Positions 1 through 9,646 of a DNA stretch of 64,000 nt are shown one piece after another. The stretch is from an endosymbiont of Acanthamoeba sp. UWC8 (GTDB lineage Bacteria; Pseudomonadota; Alphaproteobacteria; Rickettsiales; Midichloriaceae), in contig NZ_CP004403.1 of NCBI RefSeq assembly GCF_000730245.1, forward strand, positions 62,001 through 126,000, given 5' to 3'. Position numbers and translations under genes: made by a program. The notes beneath the pieces are model-generated. The model did no database searches and was not told the DNA's origin. It saw only the letters and a program-made list of their open reading frames with translations. The number at the start of each line of letters is the position of its first letter. Position 1 is the first letter of the stretch.

Positions 1-234
1 ATCAATTTGTGATTTTATAAAACTAACCGCATCTTCAACTTTAATAATTTTTTCCGCTGCATTGTCAGGTATTTCGATATTGAACTCTTCTTCAAATGCC
101 ATAACCAGTTCAACGGTGTCCAGGCTATCTGCTCCGAGGTCATCGCTAAACCTTGCATCCGGCTTCACTTTAGACGCATCAACATCTAAATGCTCGGCAA
201 CTAATTTAATAACGCGGCTTTCGACGTCGCTCAT
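1..234 (-). CDS. acpP: Acyl carrier protein (3' end outside the window)
   Basis: Seventy-eight codons are visible and the stop lies beyond the left edge. The product carries growing acyl chains on a phosphopantetheine arm for fatty acid and lipid A synthesis in the cytoplasm. The sequence shows the family's GADSLD motif, whose Ser37 is the attachment site, followed by the acidic helix [11 protein letters not shown]. Net charge is strongly acidic, as expected. The ATG at 234 follows an excellent ribosome site (GAGGAG about 6 bases upstream). It is divergent from nuoH across a 200-base AT-rich gap. Family assignment is secure; only the last residues are missing. Confidence 0.96.
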   Translation of the reverse strand, partial: MSDVESRVIKLVAEHLDVDASKVKPDARFSDDLGADSLDTVELVMAFEEEFNIEIPDNAAEKIIKVEDAVSFIKSQID

Positions 235-436
235 AATTTCTCCTCTTTAGTTTCAAAAATAGCTTGAGCGCTTTAATATCATATTATTACTCAAGTTGCA
301 AAGTTAAAATTTAAAACTGAGTTTATCAAGCATAATTTTACTTATTTTTAAGGCAGCAATGTTATATATAAATTGCGCAATTCATGAAGTTATTGTAGTA
401 AATTATATAAGCTAATTATTTTTTATATAAAGTTGT

Positions 437-1441
437 ATGTTTGAAAACTTAATGTTGGTCGTTGGTATTCTCACCAAAATTTTAATCGTGGTTGTGCCGC
501 TTATTGTTTGTGTTGCTTACCTCACCTATGCGGAAAGAAAGGTGATTGCCTCTATGCAACTTAGAGTGGGCCCTAGTGTGGTGGGGCCTTTCGGTTTATT
601 ACAGCCGCTTGCTGATGCATTGAAGTTAATGTTTAAAGAACCTATTTTGCCAAAGAACTCTGATCGGGTTTTATTTATGCTTGCGCCGATGATTACCTTC
701 TCCCTTGCTATGCTCGGCTGGGCGGTGATCCCGGTCGGCAGTGAATTTGTGATAGCTGATATTAATGTCGGGGTATTATACCTTCTTGCAATCTCCTCAC
801 TTGGAGTTTACGGGGTTATTATCGCCGGGTGGGCGAGTAATTCCAAGTATGCCTTTTTAGGTGCGATAAGGTCAGCCGCTCAAATGGTTTCTTATGAAGT
901 TTCCATCGGGCTAATTATAGTTAGTGTTTTACTTGTGACTCAGTCTTTAAATTTAAGGGAAATAGTGCTGGCTCAGCAAAGTATGCCGCTTTATTTAGAG
1001 TTATTGCTGCTGCCTATGATGGTTATATTTTTCGTCTCAATTTTAGCAGAAACTAACAGGCATCCGTTTGATTTACCGGAAGCAGAAGCGGAATTGGTTG
1101 CAGGATATAATGTTGAATATTCTTCTATGGGTTTTGCCATGTTTTTCCTTGGGGAATATGCTAACATGATTCTAATGAGTGCAATTACGGTAATTTTATT
1201 TATGGGAGGGTGGCTACCGCCGTTTGGCATCACCTTCCTCGGGTTTGTTCCCGGGATTATTTGGTTTTGTTTAAAGATAATGTTTTGCTTATTTGTCTTT
1301 ATTTGGGTTAGGGCTGCGCTGCCAAGATATAGGTATGATCAATTGATGAGATTAGGCTGGAAAGTATTCCTCCCGCTTAGCCTTATTTGGGTGGTGCTTA
1401 TTGCTTCAATTGTGGTTTATACGGGGTATAAGCCTGCTTAA
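437..1441 (+). CDS. nuoH: NADH-quinone oxidoreductase subunit H
   Basis: This is the membrane subunit of respiratory complex I that contacts the quinone site and helps couple electron transfer to proton pumping. At 334 residues it has the usual family length, with about eight hydrophobic segments. It shows the family signatures [16 protein letters not shown] near the N-terminus and [20 protein letters not shown] in the quinone-binding loop, rich in the expected Glu residues. No good ribosome site precedes the ATG; the initial MFENLM is chosen by length, and the second Met (452) is possible. It is normally embedded in a nuoA-N operon, but here it stands alone between acpP and an orphan gene. 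Confidence 0.97.
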   Translation: MFENLMLVVGILTKILIVVVPLIVCVAYLTYAERKVIASMQLRVGPSVVGPFGLLQPLADALKLMFKEPILPKNSDRVLFMLAPMITFSLAMLGWAVIPVGSEFVIADINVGVLYLLAISSLGVYGVIIAGWASNSKYAFLGAIRSAAQMVSYEVSIGLIIVSVLLVTQSLNLREIVLAQQSMPLYLELLLLPMMVIFFVSILAETNRHPFDLPEAEAELVAGYNVEYSSMGFAMFFLGEYANMILMSAITVILFMGGWLPPFGITFLGFVPGIIWFCLKIMFCLFVFIWVRAALPRYRYDQLMRLGWKVFLPLSLIWVVLIASIVVYTGYKPA

Positions 1442-1811
1442 TATACTTTGTATAAGGTAAAGAGGTTGTTTTGTTCACTGATAACTAATCAAGGTTCTTT
1501 TTTTTAGAAGGGGATTATAAAAAACACATAAATACAAATAACCTTATCAGATACATAGTTCGAATACCTTTCTAATGATTTACCAGAATACGTTAAAATA
1601 TAATGAAAGCTTAAGTAATCTCATGATTAAGATATCTGCTGGTATTCTATTTTATAACTATAATTATTTTATGTTCTTTGCCAGAATACGTAAATTAAAG
1701 ATATTTTTATAAATTAATAATGATTAATATTGTTTTATTTTAGTTAATTGTATCTTTATTTTATAATAAATATTATGTATAATAATATTTTTAAAAGCAT
1801 GAGAGATATTT
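1442..1811. other. 370-base AT-rich intergenic gap with a short direct repeat
   Basis: No convincing gene is seen. The 11-mer CCAGAATACGT occurs twice on the plus strand, at 1583-1593 and 1681-1691. A related inverted pair, GAATACC at 1562-1568 and GGTATTC at 1641-1647, lies between and around them. A T8 run at about 1500-1507 is not preceded by a clear stem, so a nuoH terminator is not supported. The repeats may be regulatory or may be chance in an AT-rich stretch. Confidence 0.35.
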
Positions 1812-2378
1812 ATGAAAGAAGGAAATAGTTTGTTGGGAAGTTGTAACTTTTTAGATAGTGAAAAGCCAATAAGATTAGTACATGTTACTACGTTTAATTT
1901 TAGGGGTCTTTTAGATGGTAGTATTGAAAAAGATGGTAGTATTAGTTATAATCGTAAGTATAATTTAAAAAGGGATGCAGAATTAGCAAATTCAGGCCTT
2001 CGGCAAGTTCTTAAAAATACTATAAATTTTATGCTAGTCAGTAGTGATCCTATTAATGCATTTAGTGAGGCAACAAAGTTACCGGAAGAAATTCTTTTCA
2101 ATATTCTAAAGCTAACTTCAACTACTCCTGAGGCATTATCTGATAAAGATGTAAAAAGTATTATTGAAGTATTTAATGAATTAAAAGAATCTTCTGCAAA
2201 AGCTAAAAGGTTATGTGAATCAGAGCAAAGTTATCAAGAAAATTCAAAAGCAATATTCCTTGCTAATCTTAATATAAAAAGAACTATTAATTCACTTGAA
2301 AAAAGCATTCCTCCGAAATATACAGAGACTATAACCAGTTCCAGAGAAGCTGAAGCAAGCTTAAAACAAGGACTTTAA
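1812..2378 (+). CDS. Hypothetical protein, 188 aa
   Basis: I do not recognise this family. The 188-residue product has no signal peptide or membrane segment. It looks helical and charged from about residue 60 on, with Glu/Lys-rich stretches such as SIIEVFNELKESSAKAKR and a coiled-coil-like tail. The ATG follows a weak GAGAG site. It stands alone, with 370 bases before it and 150 after, and is convergent with the next gene. Its isolation, AT content and helical make-up resemble the lineage-specific genes of intracellular Rickettsiales, which are often candidate effectors; that role is only inference. Confidence 0.6.
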   Translation: MKEGNSLLGSCNFLDSEKPIRLVHVTTFNFRGLLDGSIEKDGSISYNRKYNLKRDAELANSGLRQVLKNTINFMLVSSDPINAFSEATKLPEEILFNILKLTSTTPEALSDKDVKSIIEVFNELKESSAKAKRLCESEQSYQENSKAIFLANLNIKRTINSLEKSIPPKYTETITSSREAEASLKQGL

Positions 2379-2528
2379 ATTAAGCTTATAAGGTTGCAAC
2401 TTTCTAAAGTATAGCTCTTTATATAGTTTTAAACTTTTATTGAGCTAATATATATTGCTTATGTTAATATAGTAATGAAGAAGGTGATTATTCGTTAAAA
2501 ACTATTCTAAAAATGTGAGCTAATTTTT

Positions 2529-4232
2529 TTATCGCCTACCTAACTTAGCAACGTTGTTTAAGTCAGCTTCCGCACTTTTCTCAAGAAAATTTTTGGTGAA
2601 ATGGCCTTTAATTGTTTTGCCCAGCTCTTCGGAAGCTTCCTTTGCAAAGGTGGTGAATTTATCATTACCCATGAACTTTTTGAGGAAATCTACAAACTTA
2701 TCCACTATACCCATTTTATTAATAGCATTATTTTTGCTTGCGAGGTTATCATGAAGATCATAGGCCTTAACTCTTATATTTTGTTCATCCTCTTTGCCAA
2801 GTTCCTTATCGTGCTCGAAGGTTTTTTTAACCCTATCGACTATTGCGTCGGCAAAATTCTCTTTTGAATTTTTATATTTTTGAAAAAGTTTGGTTATGGA
2901 TAATTTCACGTTACCGGCTAATTCGTCGAACTTTTTGCTGATATTAATCAGTTCGCTTTTATCCTCTCCGTGTTCGGCGGTATTTAAGTTTTGGGCATGC
3001 TCTACTTTTGCACCGTTCATTACTAATACTTTTCTGATTTCCTGGTTAGCACAAAGGCTTAAAGGTGTCTGCTGTTCAGAATTAAAACTGTTAATTTTAT
3101 CATTATTTTTATCTAAAAGATATTGAAGTCTAACATCTCCAAATTCAGCGCGGAAAGCTTCTCCTCCTTTGTTTAAAGCATAAACGGCTCTGTGCAATAT
3201 ATTGTTACTATATTTATTATTTTCTACATATTTTATATCCTCCAGAGAGCTAAATTTTTGAATATTATCAATCATTTTGTTAATAGATTCACTTCTCATT
3301 TCACTGATTAGAGGAGCGGTATATTTTTCAGGTAACCCTTCTATCCTCGGTTTTATTTCTCGCTTAACTAATAATTCAACTATGTGTTTAGGGGTGATAT
3401 CCTGTTCCTCTTTTATTGAGGAAATGAGTGAACTTGCTACTTCACCGTTTAGGTATGCTAAGTTTAATATTGAGTCTATAGCTTTGCTTCTCTTCTCTTC
3501 AGCATTTAAACCGCTTAACTCCTGTTCAAGTTTCTCTTCGATTATTTTATAATGAGTCTTAAGACCTCTTCTTTTATACTCTTTGTTTAAGGTATCGCCC
3601 GATATTCCATTTTTTTGTTGATTAAGAAATACTTCCTCAGCTTGAGCATCCGTTACTAAAACGTTTCTTTTAATAGTATCGATATATTGCAGTTTTATTT
3701 CTTTATTTTCTATTTCTTTCAATGAGGCATCCAACTCTGATAGTTTGCCGGTAATGTGCTCATTAAAACTTTTAATTAACTCGGATTTTTCCTGTGCAGG
3801 AATATCAGCATTTTCCGCTAGTTCCAGCTCATAGCGCAGCAGCTCAATTCCGATTAAAGCCTTTATATAATCATCTTTTCTGTAATTACCTGCTTTAATA
3901 GGATCCGGGATATCACCCGGTTGTAACTTGCCGTCTTTAATGCCTTCTAAGAGTGCTGAAATAGAAAATTTGCCGTTATTTAGTTGTCCATTGATAAGTC
4001 CGATATCCTTACCCGTAAAACTATTTGCATTAAAAGCGGCTGCACTCAGTAAGTTTCTAACTATTTTTTGAGTTAACTCAGGATTTGTTTCTACTAACAA
4101 TCCTACATTCTCAATTCCGCGGTTTTCAAAAAATGATATAAGTATTTGATCTAAATCTGCTGCCAGCACAGGATCAAGAATTTTTGAAGTATTTATCATA
4201 TTTGTAAAAATGTTGCCGGGATTGCTCTTCAT
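2529..4232 (-). CDS. Large helical protein with a degenerate ankyrin-like segment, 567 aa
   Basis: The family is not recognised. The 567-residue product is largely charged and helical, with no signal peptide or membrane segment. Residues roughly 335-410 contain ankyrin-like elements: NNILHRAVYALNKGG, then LQYLLDKNNDKINSFNSEQQ, then TPLSLCANQEIRKVLVMNGA. These follow the TPLH/LLL..GA layout of ankyrin repeats but are weak. The C-terminal part (about 420-567) is Lys/Glu-rich and ends in basic residues (KLGRR). It has its own upstream gap and faces the preceding orphan gene convergently. A host-directed role is plausible from the ankyrin-like part but is not shown. Confidence 0.6.
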   Translation of the reverse strand: MKSNPGNIFTNMINTSKILDPVLAADLDQILISFFENRGIENVGLLVETNPELTQKIVRNLLSAAAFNANSFTGKDIGLINGQLNNGKFSISALLEGIKDGKLQPGDIPDPIKAGNYRKDDYIKALIGIELLRYELELAENADIPAQEKSELIKSFNEHITGKLSELDASLKEIENKEIKLQYIDTIKRNVLVTDAQAEEVFLNQQKNGISGDTLNKEYKRRGLKTHYKIIEEKLEQELSGLNAEEKRSKAIDSILNLAYLNGEVASSLISSIKEEQDITPKHIVELLVKREIKPRIEGLPEKYTAPLISEMRSESINKMIDNIQKFSSLEDIKYVENNKYSNNILHRAVYALNKGGEAFRAEFGDVRLQYLLDKNNDKINSFNSEQQTPLSLCANQEIRKVLVMNGAKVEHAQNLNTAEHGEDKSELINISKKFDELAGNVKLSITKLFQKYKNSKENFADAIVDRVKKTFEHDKELGKEDEQNIRVKAYDLHDNLASKNNAINKMGIVDKFVDFLKKFMGNDKFTTFAKEASEELGKTIKGHFTKNFLEKSAEADLNNVAKLGRR

Positions 4233-4360
4233 AAAATTATTTTATGATTTAATTATAATTTAATTATGGCGCTAAATTATTAACAAAAGGTTAATAAGGC
4301 TTTTTTAAAGCAATAAATTTATAAAGTTTATAAAATTCTAACAATTTGGGATAAGTAAAG

Positions 4361-4999
4361 TTAAGCTAAAAAGCCGGCGAAATCATTTGCAGTGATCGAG
4401 TAAATATATACATCAATTGGTTCGCCTCTTATAATTCTATACCCACGCATAGTGCCTTCGCGTTTAAAGCCTACTTTTTCGAGTAAACGCTGTGAAGGAA
4501 TGTTGCCAAGCATGGTGCGCGCTTCAATTCGATGAAGATTCATATTTTTAAAACCGAATATAATAGCATTAGTTAATGCTTTAGTCATAATGCCTCGGTT
4601 CCAATATTCCTTCATTAAATCATAGCTGATTTCAGCTCTGCGATTACTAAAATTCCATGTATTGAAACCGATAGTACCTAAAAATTCATCAGTTGAAGTA
4701 TCTGAAATTGTCCAAAATACACTTTGCTTTCTATAAAATAAACCACCCCAAAATTTTATTTCCTGTTCAGTTTGCTCCAAGCTATTGGGAACATCTTCAT
4801 CGGAAAGATACTTAACAACTTCAGGCTCTGACATCATTTTAAAATATCTTTCCTTATCCGAAAGCATTAAATCTCTGAGCTTAATTGTACCGAGCTCTAT
4901 AACCGGAAACTTATTAAAAAAACGGTGGTAATTAAAAGTATCTGACAAAGCCTTTTCCCTTAGCAATTTTAAAAAACATATATTTAAATTTAAATACAA
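4361..4999 (-). CDS. GNAT acetyltransferase, RimJ/RimL type
   Basis: Members of this family move an acetyl group from acetyl-CoA to an amine, often a protein N-terminus or a small metabolite. The sequence fits the RimJ-like layout: IELGTIKLRDLMLSDKERYF near residue 35, a beta strand ending FLGTIGFNTWN, the acetyl-CoA loop region SYDLMKEYWNRGIMTKAL, and the C-terminal HRIEARTMLGNIPSQRLLEKVGF followed by EGTMRGYRIIRGEPIDVYIYS. The N-terminal 25 residues are unlike the family, so a later start is possible. It lies 38 bases downstream of grpE on the same strand. Substrate unknown. Confidence 0.85.
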   Translation of the reverse strand: MYLNLNICFLKLLREKALSDTFNYHRFFNKFPVIELGTIKLRDLMLSDKERYFKMMSEPEVVKYLSDEDVPNSLEQTEQEIKFWGGLFYRKQSVFWTISDTSTDEFLGTIGFNTWNFSNRRAEISYDLMKEYWNRGIMTKALTNAIIFGFKNMNLHRIEARTMLGNIPSQRLLEKVGFKREGTMRGYRIIRGEPIDVYIYSITANDFAGFLA

Positions 5000-5036
5000 C
5001 TAAGTAAACTTTTATTCAAGTTACATTTTTAGTAAA

Positions 5037-5630
5037 CTAAGAGGACGATTTTGCTACAGCTACTAATGCCGGGCGAAGTAATCTGTCTTTAATAATATAT
5101 CCTGCCTGAATGACTTGAACAATACTCCCTTCAGGTTTTTGAGCATCGGGAACCTGTACGATCGCCTGGTGGAAATTATGGTCAAACAGTTGTTCTAACG
5201 GATAGATTCTTATTATACCGTATTTTTCAAAAACACTAGCCAGAGAGTTTTTAGTTAGCTCAACTCCTTCTAATAAGGCTTTAAGAGTTGAATTGGCTTC
5301 TATTTCATTTTGCGGAATATTATCAATAGCTCTATGCATATTTTCCTGCACTTCAATTAGGTCTCTGGCAAAGTTGGAGATTGCATATTTATGATTATCT
5401 TCGAGTTCTTTTTCGTGCCTTTTACGTAAATTCTGGTTTTCTGCCTTTTCCCTTAGAATTAGTTCTTTTAAAGATTTAATTTCTTCTTCCAGTTTTTTGC
5501 TAATTTCCATTAAGCTGTTTTCTACCAAGGTTTCTTCTTGGTTTTTACTTTGCTCCTGAGCTTGAATCTCGGTATTTTCAGGGATTTTATTTAATTCACC
5601 GGTATTATTTTCATCATGTATAATTGGCAT
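5037..5630 (-). CDS. grpE: Nucleotide exchange factor GrpE
   Basis: GrpE releases ADP from the chaperone DnaK. The 197-residue product has an acidic disordered N-terminus, a long Glu/Lys-rich coiled coil (about residues 45-85), then the family helix NFARDLIEVQENMHRAI. It ends with the beta domain, including FDHNFHQAIVQVPD and the signature GSIVQVIQAGYIIKDRLLRPALV. All parts are present and intact. It may be cotranscribed with the GNAT gene that follows after 38 bases. No dnaK or hrcA lies beside it here. Confidence 0.96.
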   Translation of the reverse strand: MPIIHDENNTGELNKIPENTEIQAQEQSKNQEETLVENSLMEISKKLEEEIKSLKELILREKAENQNLRKRHEKELEDNHKYAISNFARDLIEVQENMHRAIDNIPQNEIEANSTLKALLEGVELTKNSLASVFEKYGIIRIYPLEQLFDHNFHQAIVQVPDAQKPEGSIVQVIQAGYIIKDRLLRPALVAVAKSSS

Positions 5631-5771
5631 ATTGTTCCTAAAGTTTTATTAATTTTATGCAATGAATTTAGTGCGTATATTAAAAATTTTCAAGATCAAA
5701 GCTCTTAATATAATTGATTTATATTATACTTTTCTAGTATTATTAAATTAATGGGGTTATTAATAACTTAA

Positions 5772-6752
<981 letters not shown>

Positions 6753-6784
6753 AGTAAGATGATTTTAATAATATAGAATCTCGT

Positions 6785-6818
6785 AAGCCGGTTTAGTTCA
6801 ATTTAAAGCCGGCTTTTT
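6785..6818 (+). terminator. Rho-independent terminator after mdh
   Basis: Stem AAGCCGG (6785-6791) pairs with CCGGCTT (6809-6815) and is extended inward by TTTA/TAAA with one bulged G. The 3' arm runs into T5 (6814-6818). It lies just past the mdh stop and before the esterase start at 6832, which suggests the two are transcribed separately. Confidence 0.75.
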
Positions 6819-6831
6819 AAATGTAAACAAT

Positions 6832-7704
6832 ATGATAAAAAGAATAATCAACAAAGTTTTACGTAACTTATTTGACTCCCGAGGAGCGGTTATAGGCCCT
6901 AGAATGAAATCCGGAGTAGATATTAAAGAAGTACGTTTATCTAAAGGTTTTAAGTTAAAAATTTATAAGCCTACCGCAAATAAATCAGGTAAAGCTTTAC
7001 CGGTATTTATATATTATCACGGCGGCGGGTGGACTATAGGGAGCCTAAAAGCTTATGGCCCTATGCTTAAGTATTTATGCTATCATACGGGTTTTATAGT
7101 GGTGGGAGTCGAATATAGAAAAGCTCCCGAGCACAAATTCCCTCAAGCGGCTTATGATGCATTAGAGGGTTATAATTGGGTGATTAATAATATTGAAGCT
7201 ATAGGAGGCGATATTAGCAAGATAATGATCGGCGGTGATAGTGCAGGAGGTAACTTAACCTGCGTAGTTTTAAATTACTTACAGGATAAAAAGCAGCCGC
7301 TCCCGATAAAACAAGTACTAATTTACCCGGTGCTTGATGCAAGTGAAGAGGGAATAAAGCGAGCACGGGAAAGTAAAAGATGGTGGGTAGGGAAGTTAGG
7401 TAGTAAGATATTAGATTACCAGTTAAGCCTATATACTAACACTCCTGAAGACCTAAAATCACCGCTTATGTGCCCTAATATTTCAGACTTAGACTTAAGC
7501 AATACGGAAACTCTCATAATCACCGCAGAGTTTGACCCACTATTTATCGGAGCAGGAGACTATATTAAAGCCTTACAAAAAAATAGTTATTCGGTCATTC
7601 ATAAACATTATGCCAAAACTTTCCACGGGTTTATTAACTTTGCAGGGGTCTCCCCAAAAGGTTTATCCGCTTTAAGGGAAATCGTTAAGTTTTTACTAGA
7701 GTAG
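6832..7704 (+). CDS. Alpha/beta hydrolase of the hormone-sensitive-lipase (HSL) family
   Basis: This is a cytoplasmic-type carboxylesterase or lipase. The 290-residue product has the HSL oxyanion motif HGGG at residues 63-66, the nucleophile elbow GDSAGG with Ser137, the acid Asp235 in EFDPL, and His265 in FHGF, so the catalytic triad is complete. No signal peptide is seen; the N-terminus is basic. Substrates of this family range from short acyl esters to drugs and cannot be read from sequence. It follows the mdh terminator and converges with the ankyrin gene 10 bases away. Confidence 0.9.
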   Translation: MIKRIINKVLRNLFDSRGAVIGPRMKSGVDIKEVRLSKGFKLKIYKPTANKSGKALPVFIYYHGGGWTIGSLKAYGPMLKYLCYHTGFIVVGVEYRKAPEHKFPQAAYDALEGYNWVINNIEAIGGDISKIMIGGDSAGGNLTCVVLNYLQDKKQPLPIKQVLIYPVLDASEEGIKRARESKRWWVGKLGSKILDYQLSLYTNTPEDLKSPLMCPNISDLDLSNTETLIITAEFDPLFIGAGDYIKALQKNSYSVIHKHYAKTFHGFINFAGVSPKGLSALREIVKFLLE

Positions 7705-7714
7705 ATTATTATTT

Positions 7715-9523
7715 TTATATCTCTTTTTCTTTACCTTTGTCTCTTTCTGCTTTTATTCTATCTACGAATTCTGAAGTTTTGACTCGTTTAGCAATTGGAA
7801 AAAACCTTTTAATATTTTGGCTATGGTCTCTTGCAACTTCTTCAAGTTTTCTTTTTTCAATTTGCTCGTCCCGTTGTTGTGAACTCATGGAGGCGTTTTC
7901 TTTAATCGTTTCATTAAGTTCTCGAATAGCATCAACAAAATATGGCTGGGGGTTTTTAAAAGCATTTAAAACGCTTATAAGATTATCGCGATCTTGCTTA
8001 TAAAAAATATTAGTAATTAAAATTCTTTCCAGATTTTGAATCATCATGTTTAAAGGTTGATTGCTTAAAATAATCTGATGGATAAAATTTTTAAAATTGT
8101 CCTCTTTTTCTAAATCGGTCGGAAATTTCCCAGGTTGTAAATATTGAGGTAGCTCCCTATAAGATTTTAAAGTGAATTCAAACTTCCTCTTATTATCTTG
8201 CCTTCCATTTCTTGCAAGATCACAATCAAACATTGAAGTCGGGCAAGGAGTAGGGAAATTAATCGGGAATCTACTGTGAAGCATCCCGGCAATGAACGGG
8301 GATATAAGTTCATTAAGTTCCTGCATAGTTTGTTCAACTTCTTTTTTTATCTCATCAAACCAGGGTTTTAATTGATCCGCTACAGGTAAGCCTTTCATAA
8401 AATATTCCCAACCTGAAGGTATACCTTTTAACTTGAAATAAGATTTTAATATTTGTAGAACATTTGAATTATAATTTTCTTTTTTTTCTTCTTCATAATC
8501 TTCTTGATCATGTGCGTCCTCATCCAAACCTGCATAATCCTTATCAAATAAAGCTTCTGCTGTAGTAATAAACCCTTGCATTTTTATGAATTTTATTTTT
8601 AGTGCTTTTTGTTCCGCCGTTGTTTCATCAAGAATAGAAGGATTACAATGAGCTTTAGCTCCGTGTAATATAAGCAGCTTAAATAATTCATAGTTGCCTT
8701 TTTCAAATGCTAGATCTAAAGGGCTACTACCGTTATTATCCTTAATATCAACATCTGCTCCATAATTTAATAATATTTCAGCCATTTCTTTTCCGTAAGG
8801 ATTTTCTGCCGCATAATGAAGAGGTGCGTAACCGGAATGACCGTCCCTTGCATTAACATCTGCATTATTTCTTAGTAATATTTCAATTATATCAATTGTA
8901 TCTTTATCTTCCAAATTACTATCTTCCAAATTATTCACCGCTCTATGAAGGAGAGTATCAAGGCCAATATCTTCGTCAATTTTAGCGCCGCTTTGAAGAA
9001 GATATTCTATTATTTCTTTCCTTTCAGAATTCAACATTTCTAGGAAATGACTAAGTATAGACTGTTGATACTCCCCGCAATATACATAATTAAGATTTGC
9101 TCCATTTTTAACTAGGAGTTCAACCATCTCTTTAGTATTAGCTTGAAAAAGAGGAGGCATCGCCCTCTCTCCGATTAAATTCACGTCAGCACCATATGCA
9201 ATCAGTAACCGCGCTATCTCAATATGATTACCTATAACTGCATTATTAAGTAACGTATCTTGTAAATAACCTTTACTAACATAATTTAAATCAATTTCTC
9301 CCTGATTGTTATCCAGGCACAACTGCACGATTTGTAAATGTCCTTTTTTCACGGAATTTACTATTATCAATTTCAAATCTTCTTTGATTGCTGCAATCAG
9401 CTCGTTTTTAGAAGTGCTATTGATAAACTCTTCCATTTGTTCAGGGGTTGCTTTCTCAATTTTTTCCAATAAAATTGACTTCAGATTTTTTTCTATATTG
9501 AAGCTTATATCTTTTTCAATCAT
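7715..9523 (-). CDS. Ankyrin repeat protein, 602 aa
   Basis: Residues about 50-290 hold roughly seven ankyrin repeats with clear cores, for example NNAVIGNHIEIARLLIAYGADVN, written here as its parts NNAVIGNHIEI and ARLLIAYGADVN, plus TLLHRAV, APLHYAAENPYGKEM and SPLDLAFEKGNYELFKLLI. These repeats bind proteins. An acidic linker follows (about residues 325-345, rich in D and E). The C-terminal 250 residues match no domain I know and end in a basic Lys/Glu/Arg tail. No signal peptide is present. Ankyrin proteins of Rickettsiales are frequent type IV secretion substrates that act on host targets; for this one that is inference. Confidence 0.85.
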   Translation of the reverse strand: MIEKDISFNIEKNLKSILLEKIEKATPEQMEEFINSTSKNELIAAIKEDLKLIIVNSVKKGHLQIVQLCLDNNQGEIDLNYVSKGYLQDTLLNNAVIGNHIEIARLLIAYGADVNLIGERAMPPLFQANTKEMVELLVKNGANLNYVYCGEYQQSILSHFLEMLNSERKEIIEYLLQSGAKIDEDIGLDTLLHRAVNNLEDSNLEDKDTIDIIEILLRNNADVNARDGHSGYAPLHYAAENPYGKEMAEILLNYGADVDIKDNNGSSPLDLAFEKGNYELFKLLILHGAKAHCNPSILDETTAEQKALKIKFIKMQGFITTAEALFDKDYAGLDEDAHDQEDYEEEKKENYNSNVLQILKSYFKLKGIPSGWEYFMKGLPVADQLKPWFDEIKKEVEQTMQELNELISPFIAGMLHSRFPINFPTPCPTSMFDCDLARNGRQDNKRKFEFTLKSYRELPQYLQPGKFPTDLEKEDNFKNFIHQIILSNQPLNMMIQNLERILITNIFYKQDRDNLISVLNAFKNPQPYFVDAIRELNETIKENASMSSQQRDEQIEKRKLEEVARDHSQNIKRFFPIAKRVKTSEFVDRIKAERDKGKEKEI

Positions 9524-9646
9524 AGTGATGCTCTTAATTTTTTATCTATATAATTAACGCATTATATATTTTTTCATTATGTTTAGGAAGTCCTTTGCTG
9601 AAATTTAATAAATTTGTTACTAAATCTGATAAAAAACAAAAAAATA

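Noticed and set aside
1442-1811. Insertion-sequence remnant indicated by CCAGAATACGT repeats
   Set aside because: Repeats are short, no transposase fragment or target duplication is readable.
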